64,000 nucleotides of DNA, taken from assembly GCA_017936885.1 (NCBI GenBank), contig JAGBEO010000013.1, positions 124,001-188,000 on the forward strand, in the 5' to 3' direction. The translations under genes were made by a program, and so were the position numbers. A model generated the notes under the pieces. The model was not told the origin of the DNA. It did not search any database and worked only from the letters and a program-made list of their open reading frames with translations. Numbering within the stretch: position 1 is the stretch's first letter; every line of letters starts with the position of its first letter. This document shows, in pieces, positions 9,063-18,359 of the stretch. This DNA is from Lachnospiraceae bacterium. GTDB taxonomy: Bacteria > Bacillota > Clostridia > Lachnospirales > Lachnospiraceae.

Positions 9063-9869
9063 ATGCGTTTAGATAAATTATTATGTGATATGAATAAAGG
9101 CACCCGAAGCCAGATCAAAAAGGATATTAAAGCAGGTCTGGTGACAGTGAACGGGACGAAAATAACGAAACCGGAATTTGCAGTTCAGGAAAAAACAGAT
9201 CAGGTCTGCTATCAGGGGCAGCCCTGTGTGTATGAAAAATATGTGTATTACATGCTCCATAAGCCTTCCGGCGTGGTATCTGCCACAGAAGATAAGCGGG
9301 AACGAACCGTGATTGATCTGCTTTTTGCGGAGGGGCGAGATGATCTTTTTCCGGTGGGACGGCTGGACAAGGATACGGAAGGGCTGCTTATCATCACCAA
9401 TGACGGCGAACTGGCACATGCACTGTTATCACCTAAAAAGCATGTGGAGAAAGAGTATGAGTGTCATCTGGCACATACATTGACGGCACAGCAGATAGAG
9501 AAGCTGGAACAGGGTGTTGATATCGGGGAGAAAAACCTGACCAAGCCTGCCAAAGTTCGAATCCTATCCGGTGAAAAGACCATGCGTAGTAAGGCTGAAC
9601 CGGATGCCGATGCAAATACCGGCATTTATGTAAAGACTGATACAACTATTAACAGCGCTCAAATAATCAGCCTGACAATCACCGAGGGGAAATTCCATCA
9701 GGTTAAGAGAATGCTTAAGGCGGTAGAGAATGAAGTAGTATATCTGAAAAGAATCCGTATGGGAAACCTTGTGCTGGATGATCAATTAGATAAAGGCGCA
9801 TACCGCAGGCTGGAGGAATGGGAAGTGGAAGAATTGATGAACACAAAAGAAAGGCATGGATGTGTATGA
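9063..9869 (+). CDS. RsuA/RluB-family rRNA pseudouridine synthase
   Basis: Isomerises a uridine to pseudouridine in ribosomal RNA, most likely U516 of 16S RNA by family. Seen: an N-terminal S4 RNA-binding domain (MRLDKLLCDMNKGTRSQIKKDIKAG, residues 1-60), the catalytic motif GRLDKDTEGLLIITNDG near residue 100 with the essential Asp in LDKDT, and the family ending FHQVKRMLKAVENEV...LKRIRMG. The stop overlaps the following HAD gene by ATGA. Near residues 165-190 there is a loop longer than usual (SGEKTMRSKAEPDADAN). Whether it acts on 16S or 23S RNA cannot be told from sequence alone. Confidence 0.9.
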   Translation: MRLDKLLCDMNKGTRSQIKKDIKAGLVTVNGTKITKPEFAVQEKTDQVCYQGQPCVYEKYVYYMLHKPSGVVSATEDKRERTVIDLLFAEGRDDLFPVGRLDKDTEGLLIITNDGELAHALLSPKKHVEKEYECHLAHTLTAQQIEKLEQGVDIGEKNLTKPAKVRILSGEKTMRSKAEPDADANTGIYVKTDTTINSAQIISLTITEGKFHQVKRMLKAVENEVVYLKRIRMGNLVLDDQLDKGAYRRLEEWEVEELMNTKERHGCV

Positions 9870-10528
9870 TCAAAGCAGTCATATTCGATTTAGACGGTTC
9901 TCTGGTAGACTCCATGTGGATGTGGCAGGCGATAGATATAGAATATCTCGGTAAATTCGGCATTGCCATACCAAAGACGCTTCAGGAGGAAATCGGCGGC
10001 AGGAGCTTTAGCGAAACCGCCGTGTATTTTAAAGAAAGATTTCAGATTCCTGATACCTTGGAGCAAATCAAGGATGACTGGAACCGTATGGCGTGGGATA
10101 AATATACCCATGAGGTGCCTGTTAAGGACGGCGCTGCGGAAATATTGGAATATTGTAAAACCAATGGGATTCAAATGGGAATCGCAACCAGCAATTCCAG
10201 AGAATTAGTTGACAATATTGTGTCTGTACATCAGTTGGAACAGTATATCAGTTGTATCGTCACAGGCTGTGAAGTGCCAAAGGGCAAACCTGCACCGGAT
10301 GTGTATCTTGCCGTGGCAGATAAGTTAGGGGTAAAACCTCAGGAGTGCCTTGTATTTGAAGATATCGTAGACGGCATTATGGCTGGGAAAGCCGCAGGCA
10401 TGAAAGTATGTGCGGTCTATGATAAGAATTCTGAGTATCAGGACGAAGAGAAACGGCGTTTGGCGGATTATTATACCTATGAGTTTAGGGAGTTGATAGC
10501 AGAAGATGGGATTTTTACCGATTTCTAA
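9866..10528 (+). CDS. HAD-superfamily phosphatase / beta-phosphoglucomutase-like
   Basis: Haloacid-dehalogenase-fold hydrolase acting on a small phosphorylated metabolite. Seen: motif [11 protein letters not shown] at residues 7-16 with the nucleophilic Asp, an alpha-helical cap (about 17-85), motif II GIATSNS, motif III in [11 protein letters not shown], and motif [10 protein letters not shown]. The start at 9866 overlaps the preceding stop (ATGA) and gives the typical [11 protein letters not shown] beginning; ATG 9860 is an in-frame alternative two codons earlier with an AAGG 5 bases upstream. The end overlaps the YgiQ gene by 23 bases. The substrate is unknown. Confidence 0.88.
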   Translation: MIKAVIFDLDGSLVDSMWMWQAIDIEYLGKFGIAIPKTLQEEIGGRSFSETAVYFKERFQIPDTLEQIKDDWNRMAWDKYTHEVPVKDGAAEILEYCKTNGIQMGIATSNSRELVDNIVSVHQLEQYISCIVTGCEVPKGKPAPDVYLAVADKLGVKPQECLVFEDIVDGIMAGKAAGMKVCAVYDKNSEYQDEEKRRLADYYTYEFRELIAEDGIFTDF

Positions 10529-12533
10529 ACAGGATATGGAAGCACAGGGCATAGAACAGCTTGACTTCGTCTATGTGATCGGGGATGCATATGTGGATCA
10601 TCCCTCCTTTGGACATGCAATTATCAGCAGGATTTTAGCGGCTCATGGCTATACGGTTGGTATTATTTCCCAGCCTGACTGGAAAGATGAACATAGTATT
10701 GCGGTGTTGGGAGAACCAAGGCTGGGATTTTTGATCTCCGGCGGTAATATGGACTCCATGGTAAATCATTACTTTGTGTCCAAAAAACACCGTCCCACCG
10801 ATGCCTATACGCCGGGCGGCGAGCCTTATAAAAGGCCGGATCATGCCACGGTTGTCTATGGAAACCTGATCCGCAAGGTCTATAAGCATACGCCGATTAT
10901 TATCGGCGGTATTGAGGCAAGCCTTCGCAGAATGGCGCATTATGACTATTGGTCTGACAGTTTTAAAAGATCGATCCTGCTAGACAGTCAGGCGGATTTG
11001 ATTTCCTATGGGATGGGTGAAAAATCCATCGTGGAGATTGCGGATGCCCTGGCAAGCGGTATTGCGGTAAAAGATATTACCTTTATACAGGGAACTGTCT
11101 ATAAGACGAAAGATATCGGCGGAATCTATGACAGCATAGAACTGCCGTCTTATGATGCCATGAAAAAGGAACCGAAGGAATATGCCAGAAGTTTTAATAT
11201 ACAGTATCAGAGTACCGATCCTTTTACGGGGAAGACATTGATTGAGCCCTATCCCAACGGCATCTATGTCGTTCAGAATCCGCCGCAGCCGCCTCTGACG
11301 GTAGAAGAGATGGACGCGGTTTACGACTTGCCCTATATGAGGACGTATCATCCTTCCTATGAAGAAAAAGGCGGTGTCCCGGCGATTGCCGAGATTAAGT
11401 TCTCACTCATCAGCAACAGAGGATGTTTCGGCGGCTGTAATTTCTGTGCGCTGACCTTTCATCAGGGCAGGACAATACAGGTCAGAAGCCATGAATCCAT
11501 TATCAAAGAAGCTCAATTGATGATTCAGGAGCCGGATTTTAAAGGATACATTCATGATGTGGGCGGCCCGACTGCCAATTTCAGGCATCCCTCCTGCTTA
11601 AAGCAGATGACGCAGGGAGTCTGTAAGAACAGACAATGTCTTTTCCCGAAGCCCTGTCCGAATCTGTATGTGGATCACTCGGATTATTTGGCCTTACTTC
11701 GCAAACTGCGTGCTTTGCCGGGAGTGAAGAAGGTGTTTATCCGTTCCGGTATCCGGTTTGATTATCTGATGGCAGATCCGGATGATACCTTTTTTAAAGA
11801 ATTAGTGGAGCATCATGTGAGCGGACAGCTTAAGGTAGCACCGGAGCATATTTCCGATGTGGTCTTATCGAAGCTCGGTAAACCTGAGAAAGCGGTCTAT
11901 GAACGGTTTGTGAAGAAGTATTATAAAATCAATGAGAAGCTGGGCAAAAAGCAGTTTCTGGTGCCGTATCTGATGTCTTCCCATCCCGGTTCTACCTTAA
12001 AGGAAGCGATCGAGTTATCGGAATACCTGCGGGATTTAGGCTATATGCCGGAACAGGTACAGGATTTCTATCCCACACCTTCCACGGTCTCTACGGTAAT
12101 GTACTATACCGGTATTGATCCGCGGGACGGCAGTGAGGTCTATGTATGCAGGAATCCTCATGAGAAAGCAATGCAGAGAGCATTAATTCAATACCGGAAT
12201 CCGAATAATTATGATCTGGTAAAAGAGGCTCTTATCAAAGCCGGAAGAGAGGATCTGATCGGGTTTGACAAGAAGTGCCTGATACGCCCAAGAGGTGCCG
12301 GGACATATCGGGACAATAAGGACAACAGCAGAAAGAATGTGCAGAAGGGATCAGAGCATCAGACACGGCCCGGTAATCGCCGTAGTTCCGGTCATGATAA
12401 GATAAACAGTAGAAATAACGGCAGAAACAGCGGGAAAGGAAACAGTAAAAACGAGAGCAGGAATAGCAGTAATAAGAGCAGAAATGAAAATAGGAAGAAG
12501 AAAATCCGAAATATACACAAGAGAAAAAGCTAA
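10506..12533 (+). CDS. YgiQ-family radical SAM protein with low-complexity basic tail
   Basis: Large radical SAM enzyme of unassigned reaction. Seen: the YgiQ N-terminal domain ([34 protein letters not shown]), a radical SAM core with CFGGCNFC (CX3CX2C) in [18 protein letters not shown] near residue 306, and a following Cys-rich stretch ([12 protein letters not shown]) conserved in the family. The MGFLPISK start fits family proteins even though its RBS is weak and it lies inside the HAD gene by 23 bases. The last 80 or so residues are a repetitive Asn/Arg/Lys/Ser-rich tail, probably disordered and nucleic-acid binding; I infer an RNA-related substrate weakly from that. Confidence 0.9.
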   Translation: MGFLPISKQDMEAQGIEQLDFVYVIGDAYVDHPSFGHAIISRILAAHGYTVGIISQPDWKDEHSIAVLGEPRLGFLISGGNMDSMVNHYFVSKKHRPTDAYTPGGEPYKRPDHATVVYGNLIRKVYKHTPIIIGGIEASLRRMAHYDYWSDSFKRSILLDSQADLISYGMGEKSIVEIADALASGIAVKDITFIQGTVYKTKDIGGIYDSIELPSYDAMKKEPKEYARSFNIQYQSTDPFTGKTLIEPYPNGIYVVQNPPQPPLTVEEMDAVYDLPYMRTYHPSYEEKGGVPAIAEIKFSLISNRGCFGGCNFCALTFHQGRTIQVRSHESIIKEAQLMIQEPDFKGYIHDVGGPTANFRHPSCLKQMTQGVCKNRQCLFPKPCPNLYVDHSDYLALLRKLRALPGVKKVFIRSGIRFDYLMADPDDTFFKELVEHHVSGQLKVAPEHISDVVLSKLGKPEKAVYERFVKKYYKINEKLGKKQFLVPYLMSSHPGSTLKEAIELSEYLRDLGYMPEQVQDFYPTPSTVSTVMYYTGIDPRDGSEVYVCRNPHEKAMQRALIQYRNPNNYDLVKEALIKAGREDLIGFDKKCLIRPRGAGTYRDNKDNSRKNVQKGSEHQTRPGNRRSSGHDKINSRNNGRNSGKGNSKNESRNSSNKSRNENRKKKIRNIHKRKS

Positions 12534-12552
12534 AAGGGAATGAGGGATTTGT

Positions 12553-13302
12553 ATGAATATTGCAATTATTACAGGAGCATCTTCCGGTATGGGAAGGGAA
12601 TTTGCCAGACAATTGGATACAAAGCTTGACAAGACAGACGAAATCTGGCTGCTTGCCCGCAGACGGGAGCCGATGGAAGTACTGGCACAAACCATGCAAA
12701 GCAAGACCCGGTCGATTGTCATTGATATCACTAAGGAAAAGGAAATGAGGCAGTTTGAGGAAGTTCTGGCAATTCAGAATCCGAAGATTACCGTATTGGT
12801 GAATTGTGCGGGCGTCGGAAGTCATGGCATTTTCCGAAAACAGAGTGATCAGCAGATTGCTGACATGGTAAATCTGAATATTGTGGCATTGACCAGAATG
12901 ACGAAGCTGTGTCTGCCTTATATGCATAAAGGAAGCAAGATTATTCAGTTCGCTTCCGGAGCAGCCTTTGTTCCGCAAGCGGCTTTTGCAGTCTATGCGG
13001 CATCCAAGTCCTATGTGTATTCGCTCAGCAGAGCGCTTTCCAAAGAATTAAAGGGATCAGGCATCAGTGTAACTGCAGTCTGCCCCGGACCGGTCAACAC
13101 GCCCTTTCTGGAACATGCCTATGGTGATGTGACCAGCATGAGCGGGCTGAAAAAACTGACCATAGCGAAAACAGAGTGTGTGGTGGCAAAAGCGATCGAT
13201 GACTGTAAGAGAAGCAAGACTGTTTCTGTCTGCGGACTGCCTATGAAGGTACTGTATCTTACAACCCAAAGTGTGCAGAATGTGATGCAGAAATTTATGT
13301 AG
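12553..13302 (+). CDS. Short-chain dehydrogenase/reductase
   Basis: Classical SDR oxidoreductase of 249 residues. Seen: the NAD(P)-binding TGASSGMG at residues 8-15, NCAGVG near 88, the catalytic Ser in FASGAAF and the YxxxK pair in YAASK. The C-terminus (KVLYLTTQSVQNVMQKFM) is amphipathic. It resembles DltE/YqjQ-like SDRs that act on acyl or keto substrates, but the substrate cannot be told. It begins 19 bases after the YgiQ gene and is likely in the same transcript. Confidence 0.88.
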   Translation: MNIAIITGASSGMGREFARQLDTKLDKTDEIWLLARRREPMEVLAQTMQSKTRSIVIDITKEKEMRQFEEVLAIQNPKITVLVNCAGVGSHGIFRKQSDQQIADMVNLNIVALTRMTKLCLPYMHKGSKIIQFASGAAFVPQAAFAVYAASKSYVYSLSRALSKELKGSGISVTAVCPGPVNTPFLEHAYGDVTSMSGLKKLTIAKTECVVAKAIDDCKRSKTVSVCGLPMKVLYLTTQSVQNVMQKFM

Positions 13303-13409
13303 TTTTATACTGTTATATCGGAAACGTAGAGAAAATGTCTGTTACGAAATGAATGAAAATTCGTTATGTCATTACTGAAAAAATACCGTAATTACAGGAG
13401 GATATGAAA

Positions 13410-13883
13410 ATGTCTATCGAACGTGTAAAAGCATATTTTAAGAAATACAATATGGAACAAAGAATTATAGAACTGCAGGAATCCAGTGCAACGGTAGAGC
13501 TGGCAGCGCAGGCTCTTGGTTGTGAGCCGGCACGGATTGCCAAATCATTGTCTTTTATGGTGGCGGACAAGCCTGTCCTGGTGATCTGTGCCGGGGATGT
13601 GAAAGTAGACAATGCCAAATATAAAGCTAAATTCGGTATGAAAGCAAAAATGCTTGCACCGGATGAAGTGGAGAACCTGATCGGACATGCCATTGGCGGT
13701 GTGTGTCCTTTCGGAATTAAGGAAGGTGTGAGTGTGTATCTGGATGAATCCTTAAAGCGCTTCACCACAGTGTTTCCGGCATGTGGAAGCGGCAACAGTG
13801 CCATTGAACTTACCATTCCCGAACTGGAGCAGTATTCCGGGTATACAGAGTGGATTGATGTATGTAAATTGCGTGAGGGATAA
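13410..13883 (+). CDS. YbaK/EbsC-family aminoacyl-tRNA deacylase
   Basis: Small (157 residues) editing-domain protein that hydrolyses mischarged tRNA, for example Cys- or Ala-tRNAPro. Seen: the YbaK fold with AKSLSFMVADKPVLVICAGD, the region VDNAKYKAKFG and the late signature IGGVCPFGI. The AGGAGG ribosome binding site at 13396-13401 is only 2 bases from an ATG at 13404 but 8 bases from the ATG at 13410, so the latter (MSIERVKAYF) is chosen. It is separate from the SDR gene by about 107 bases with no clear terminator. Confidence 0.88.
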   Translation: MSIERVKAYFKKYNMEQRIIELQESSATVELAAQALGCEPARIAKSLSFMVADKPVLVICAGDVKVDNAKYKAKFGMKAKMLAPDEVENLIGHAIGGVCPFGIKEGVSVYLDESLKRFTTVFPACGSGNSAIELTIPELEQYSGYTEWIDVCKLREG

Positions 13884-13945
13884 AACACTGTGCAGATAAA
13901 AAGGCATGAGGGGTAAAATAATAGAATAAAGGAATCGAGGAAATT

Positions 13946-14518
13946 ATGAAAAAATTGATAATGCCAAAAGGCTCATACGGTTACATAGAAAACAGAAAGG
14001 TATTTACTGCGCTTAGAACTTTATTATATTTTGCAGTCTGTATCGGATTATATGTTATGGGGTATGTAACCACAGGCAGCAATAAGAATCTTCTTACGAT
14101 CGTGGCAATACTCGGTACGCTTCCGGCTTGTAAGAGTGCCGTTAATATGATCATTTTCCTGCGTGCCGGGGGATGCAGTGAGGGGCTTAGAAAGAAAGTA
14201 TGCATGTATGATGCGGATTTAGTGACCTTCTATGATATGTATTTCACTTCCTATCAAAAAAACTTTCCTGTCAGTCACATGGTGTTGAAAGGAAATGTTC
14301 TGTGCGGTGTAACAGAAAATCCGAAGTGTGATACAAATGAGGCTGAAAAGCATTTGGAACAGATGTTAATTCAGGAAGGGATTAAGAATGTTACCGTTAA
14401 GATTTTCTCAAACGCCGGGAAATATATTGACCGATTAAGTCAGCTTAAAGATCTGGAAACAGAAAAACATAAAAATCATGATGATATCATAAGACTGCTA
14501 TATTCTATCTCATTATAA
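13946..14518 (+). CDS. Hypothetical protein with two N-terminal membrane helices
   Basis: Not recognised. The 190-residue protein has a basic start, two hydrophobic segments (about 22-42 and 48-73), then a soluble C-terminal region with an alpha/beta look (LEQMLIQEGIKNVTVKIFSNAGKYIDRL). Two cysteines border the second helix (PACKS, GGCSEG). RBS GAGGAAA precedes the ATG. It lies in a same-strand row between a tRNA deacylase and a pseudouridine synthase, which hints only that it belongs to a general housekeeping transcript. Confidence 0.7.
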   Translation: MKKLIMPKGSYGYIENRKVFTALRTLLYFAVCIGLYVMGYVTTGSNKNLLTIVAILGTLPACKSAVNMIIFLRAGGCSEGLRKKVCMYDADLVTFYDMYFTSYQKNFPVSHMVLKGNVLCGVTENPKCDTNEAEKHLEQMLIQEGIKNVTVKIFSNAGKYIDRLSQLKDLETEKHKNHDDIIRLLYSISL

Positions 14519-14580
14519 TTTCGAATGGAGACCGGAATTAAATGGAAATCAGAACTAAGCAGCGGAAAGAAAGTTAAGAA

Positions 14581-15666
14581 ATGTATCAGAAGCAGATTAC
14601 AGACAAAGAAGCAGGACAGCGTTTTGACAAATATTTACATAAACTGCTGCCGGGAGCAGGGACAAGCTTCCTCTATAAAATGTTACGCAAAAAGAATATT
14701 ACCCTGAATGGTAAAAAAGCTGACGGCAGTGAAAAGATTGCAGTGGGAGACAGTGTATCGATTTTCTTTTCCGAAGAAACCCTGCATAAATTTATGAAGA
14801 AGGAAACCGCCGGGGCACAGAATTCCTGTGAGGAGTTTCAGAAAGCATATCAGAAATATTCTTCAGTTAACATTATTTATGAGAACGACCACATCTTATT
14901 GGCAGATAAACCGGCAGGAGTATTATCACAGAAAGCTGAACGTACGGATTTATCCTTAAATGAATGGCTGATTGGGTATCTTCTCCAAACCGGCTTTATG
15001 AAGGAAGAGGAGACTGACACGTTCAAACCCTCGGTCTGCAACCGTCTGGACCGCAATACAAGCGGGATTGTTCTGTGCGCCAAGTCTCTTAAGGGAGCAC
15101 AGCTTCTCGGTGACTTATTACAGAATCGTACCCTTCATAAATGTTATCAGCTTTATGTGCAGGGGGAGGTAAAAGAAGAACAACTGATTGAAGGCTATTT
15201 AATAAAAGATGAAGAACATAATAAGGTTTCTGTTAAACCGATAGAGCAGACAGCAAGCCTTGAATCTGTGAATCGACATAAAAATGACCAAAAAAGTCAA
15301 TGCATTCGGCACAGCGAAAAAAAGCAAAACATTCTAAAAGAATCTTATATTAAGACCAAATATAAACCCCTAAAGGTTTATGGAGATAAAACCCTGTTGG
15401 AGGTGGAATTGCTGACCGGAAAACCCCATCAGATCAGGGCGCATCTGGCAAGCATCGGACATCCCTTATTAGGGGATTACAAATATGGAAATAAAGCATG
15501 GAATGACAGGTATCAGAAAACGTATCATATAAAATCACAATTATTACATGCCTATAAAGTCGTATTTCCCAAGCTGGACGCACCTTTTGAAGATATCAGC
15601 GGAAGAACCTTTTATGCAAAACTGCCGGATATATTTAATAAGATAACGCAGGAAACAATAATGTAG
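14581..15666 (+). CDS. RluA-family pseudouridine synthase
   Basis: Converts uridine to pseudouridine in rRNA or tRNA. Seen: an N-terminal S4-like domain (residues 1-65), the catalytic core with NRLDRNTSGIVL near residue 152 (family consensus HRLDRxTSG; the first His is Asn here, the catalytic Asp is kept), and LLTGKPHQIRAHLASIGHPLLGDYKYG. About 40 residues (VNRHKNDQKSQCIRH...) are inserted before the last motif, and codon use there is AT-rich. The first residues (MYQKQITDKEAGQRFDKYLHKLLPGA) are typical of the family. Substrate site unknown. Confidence 0.88.
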   Translation: MYQKQITDKEAGQRFDKYLHKLLPGAGTSFLYKMLRKKNITLNGKKADGSEKIAVGDSVSIFFSEETLHKFMKKETAGAQNSCEEFQKAYQKYSSVNIIYENDHILLADKPAGVLSQKAERTDLSLNEWLIGYLLQTGFMKEEETDTFKPSVCNRLDRNTSGIVLCAKSLKGAQLLGDLLQNRTLHKCYQLYVQGEVKEEQLIEGYLIKDEEHNKVSVKPIEQTASLESVNRHKNDQKSQCIRHSEKKQNILKESYIKTKYKPLKVYGDKTLLEVELLTGKPHQIRAHLASIGHPLLGDYKYGNKAWNDRYQKTYHIKSQLLHAYKVVFPKLDAPFEDISGRTFYAKLPDIFNKITQETIM

Positions 15667-15720
15667 CGGAATGCGGCTTAAAAATATGTAATAAGGAACT
15701 ATTTAAGAAGGAAATGCATC

Positions 15721-16257
15721 ATGGCAACATGGAATTCTCGCGGACTTCGCGGTTCTACCTTAGAAGATCTGATTAACAGAACCAATGAAAAATATTTGGA
15801 AAGCGGTCTTGCACTGATTCAGAAAGTGCCTACACCGATTACACCCATTACTATTGACAAACAGAGCAGACACATCACCCTTGCGTATTTTGATCAGAAG
15901 AGTACCGTAGATTATATCGGTGTTGTACAGGGCATTCCTGTTTGCTTTGATGCCAAAGAATGTGCGGTAGATACCTTTTCTCTGCAAAATATTCATGAAC
16001 ACCAGGTGGAATTTATGGGGCAGTTTGAGAAGCAGAAAGGAATTGCCTTTTTCCTGATTTATTATACCCATAAGGATGTTTTCTATTATCTTCCCTATGA
16101 AATGCTTCGCTTTTTCTGGGATCGGGCAAAAGAAGGGGGACGCAAAAGCTTCCGGTATGACGAGTTGAATCCGGAATATGTGCTGCCGAAGAAACATGGT
16201 GTCCTCGTTCCTTATCTTGACATGCTGCAGAAGGATTTGGATGACCGGGTTGACTGA
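15721..16257 (+). CDS. recU: Holliday junction resolvase RecU
   Basis: Endonuclease that resolves four-way DNA junctions during recombination and chromosome segregation in Firmicutes. Seen: the N-terminal GLRGSTLEDLINRTNEKYLESG, the nuclease core with STVDYIGVVQGIPVCFDAKEC (metal-binding Asp and the DxK-type pair near 62-83) and the stalk region FSLQNIHEHQVEFM. At 178 residues it is a little shorter than the Bacillus enzyme. RBS AAGAAGGAAA precedes the ATG. It is the last gene before the histidine promoter. recU is often beside a PBP gene in Bacillus but not here. Confidence 0.88.
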   Translation: MATWNSRGLRGSTLEDLINRTNEKYLESGLALIQKVPTPITPITIDKQSRHITLAYFDQKSTVDYIGVVQGIPVCFDAKECAVDTFSLQNIHEHQVEFMGQFEKQKGIAFFLIYYTHKDVFYYLPYEMLRFFWDRAKEGGRKSFRYDELNPEYVLPKKHGVLVPYLDMLQKDLDDRVD

Positions 16258-16287
16258 TTATGGTGTAAAAGTTTTTACGTACAATGG

Positions 16288-16316
16288 TTGACAAAGAATA
16301 CAAAGTTAGGTATATT
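16288..16316 (+). promoter_or_regulatory. Consensus sigma-A promoter of the histidine operon
   Basis: TTGACA (16288-16293), 17 bases, TATATT (16311-16316). Transcription would start near 16323, leaving an untranslated leader of about 110 bases with a 7-bp hairpin (ACTTTAA 16355-16361 / TTAAAGT 16366-16372). No T-box sequence (AGGGTGG-like) is visible in the leader, so a tRNA-sensing switch is not supported. Confidence 0.8.
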
Positions 16317-16434
16317 ATATAAAGTTTAATGTAGTAGTGAAGTAACGAATTAGCACTTTAAAGCATTAAAGTTTTAAGCGGCAATCCGCAATCTCTATAT
16401 TTGGATGCGGTTGTAGAAAGGCATGGTTATCAAC

Positions 16435-17550
16435 ATGAGCAAGAAATTAGTACATACACCGGAGGGTGTAAGGGATATTTACGGAGATGAAAAAGAGAAA
16501 AAGACCGTTGTAGAACGGCTTTTGCAGGAGAAAATCAGAGGCTACGGATACCGTGACATACAGACGCCGACTTTCGAGTTTTTCGATGTATTTTCAAAGG
16601 AAGTTGGAACGACTCCTTCTAAAGAATTATATAAGTTTTTTGACAAAGAAGGAAACACCCTTGTGCTTCGCCCGGATTTCACACCGTCCATAGCCAGATG
16701 TGCAGCGAAATATTTTATGGATGAAAATGTACCGATCCGTTTCTGTTATCAAGGCAATACCTTTACGAACACTTCTAACCTTCAGGGTAAATTAAAAGAA
16801 GTGACCCAGATGGGAGCGGAATTGATCGGAGACAATTCTGTGCAGGCAGATGCGGAGATGATAGCAATGACCATTGAGGCATTGTATCACGCCGGATTGT
16901 CTGATTTCCAGATCAGCATCGGCAATTTGGAATACTTTAAGGGGATCTGTGCAGAAGTAGGGCTTGACGAAGAGACAGAACTGGAAGTAAGAGAATATAT
17001 TTCCGGTAAGAATTTCTTCGGCGCAGAAGAACTTTTGGACAGCATGCATGTGAACCGGAAGGATAAGGATGCGCTTCTTAAGGTGAGTGAGTTATTTGGA
17101 ACGGCGGACATTCTGAAAGAAGCCAAAGATGCGGTATCTAACAAACGTTCTAAGGATGCCGTAGAACGACTTGAGAAAGTTTATCAGGTATTGTGTGATT
17201 ACGGCGTGGAGAAATATGTTTCCTTTGACCTTGGTATGCTCAGTAAGTATAATTATTATACGGGTATTATTTTCAAGGGCTATACTTATGGTGTAGGAGA
17301 TGCCATCGTAAAGGGCGGCCGTTATGATAATCTGCTGAGCCGTTTCGGTAAGGATGCACCGGCGATTGGGTTTATGATTGTGGTGGATGATTTGCTGGCT
17401 GCCATGAACCGGCAGGGAGTCATGATTTCCGGTATGGAACAATGCGAGAAGCTGTATTATACGGAACGTAATTTTAAAGAACAGCTTAATCAGGCGAAAC
17501 GGATGCGTGCCGAAGGCAGACATGTTGAACTGTTGCCCCGGATACAGTGA
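16435..17550 (+). CDS. hisZ: ATP phosphoribosyltransferase regulatory subunit HisZ
   Basis: Histidyl-tRNA-synthetase-like subunit that has lost aminoacylation and activates the short HisG. Seen: a class II synthetase core with TPEGVRDIYGDE, the motif-2-like region LRPDFTPSIARCAAKYF, and the late motif YGVGDAIVKGGRYDNLL. The start is placed at 16435 because AGAAAGGCATGGTTAT at 16415-16430 is a bipartite Shine-Dalgarno element; the in-frame ATG at 16423 lies inside it. The protein (371 residues) stops soon after LPRIQ, somewhat short of the usual end of the family; a shortened C-terminus is possible. Confidence 0.9.
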   Translation: MSKKLVHTPEGVRDIYGDEKEKKTVVERLLQEKIRGYGYRDIQTPTFEFFDVFSKEVGTTPSKELYKFFDKEGNTLVLRPDFTPSIARCAAKYFMDENVPIRFCYQGNTFTNTSNLQGKLKEVTQMGAELIGDNSVQADAEMIAMTIEALYHAGLSDFQISIGNLEYFKGICAEVGLDEETELEVREYISGKNFFGAEELLDSMHVNRKDKDALLKVSELFGTADILKEAKDAVSNKRSKDAVERLEKVYQVLCDYGVEKYVSFDLGMLSKYNYYTGIIFKGYTYGVGDAIVKGGRYDNLLSRFGKDAPAIGFMIVVDDLLAAMNRQGVMISGMEQCEKLYYTERNFKEQLNQAKRMRAEGRHVELLPRIQ

Positions 17551-17607
17551 CGCGGCCGGACACAATATGCATAACGGAAAATATAGAAAACAGAAAGTGT
17601 GAAACCA

Positions 17608-18252
17608 ATGAGTGACGATAGATATTTAACCTTTGCCCTTGGAAAGGGACGTCTTGCCAATAAGACGATGGAATTATTTGAGAAGATCGGTATTACCTGC
17701 GAAGAAATGAGGGATAAGGATTCCCGCAAGCTGATCTTCGTAAATGAGGATCTAAAATTAAAATTTTTCCTTGCAAAAGGGCCTGATGTGCCTACTTATG
17801 TGGAATACGGTGCCGCCGATATCGGTGTGGTCGGCAAGGATACCATCATGGAAGAAAACAGGCGTGTCTATGAAGTGCTGGATTTAGGCTACGGGAAGTG
17901 CCGCATGTGTGTCTGCGGGCCTGAGAGCGCCAGAGAACTGCTGCAGCACCATGAGATGATCCGCGTCGCCAGCAAATATCCCAATATTGCCAAGGATTAC
18001 TTCTACAATAAAAAGCATCAGACCGTGGATATTATTAAATTAAACGGTTCCGTGGAGCTTGGCCCTATCGTGAAGCTGTCCGATGTGATTGTAGATATTG
18101 TGGAGACAGGCTCAACGCTGAAAGAAAACGGTCTGGGCGTACTGGAAGAAATCTGTCCGCTTTCCGCACGAATGATTGTGAATCAGGTGAGTATGCAGAT
18201 GGAACCGGAGCGGATTAAGAAACTGATCAATGATTTGCGCAGACAGTTGTAG
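17608..18252 (+). CDS. hisG: ATP phosphoribosyltransferase catalytic subunit HisG (short form)
   Basis: First histidine enzyme: joins ATP and PRPP to give phosphoribosyl-ATP. Seen: GKGRLANKTMELFEKIGI at the N-terminus, the second domain with YGAADIGVVGKDTIME, and the PRPP loop DIVETGSTLKENGL near 170. At 214 residues it lacks the C-terminal regulatory ACT-like domain, as expected of the HisZ-dependent form, and hisZ is directly upstream. ATG 17608 is preferred over the in-frame GTG at 17599 by distance from AGAAAG. Confidence 0.94.
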   Translation: MSDDRYLTFALGKGRLANKTMELFEKIGITCEEMRDKDSRKLIFVNEDLKLKFFLAKGPDVPTYVEYGAADIGVVGKDTIMEENRRVYEVLDLGYGKCRMCVCGPESARELLQHHEMIRVASKYPNIAKDYFYNKKHQTVDIIKLNGSVELGPIVKLSDVIVDIVETGSTLKENGLGVLEEICPLSARMIVNQVSMQMEPERIKKLINDLRRQL

Positions 18253-18359
18253 AGCCGCATTCTGGGTATAAAATGCCTTAAGATGTGAGGTGCCGCTATA
18301 AAGCGGTATTCACCGTGAAATGAAATGATACGACAGAGTATTTCCCTGGGAGGTTAGAC

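Noticed and set aside
16317-16434. T-box or histidine leader peptide in the his leader
   Set aside because: No AGGGTGG-type T-box sequence and no run of His codons; only a 7-bp hairpin is present.
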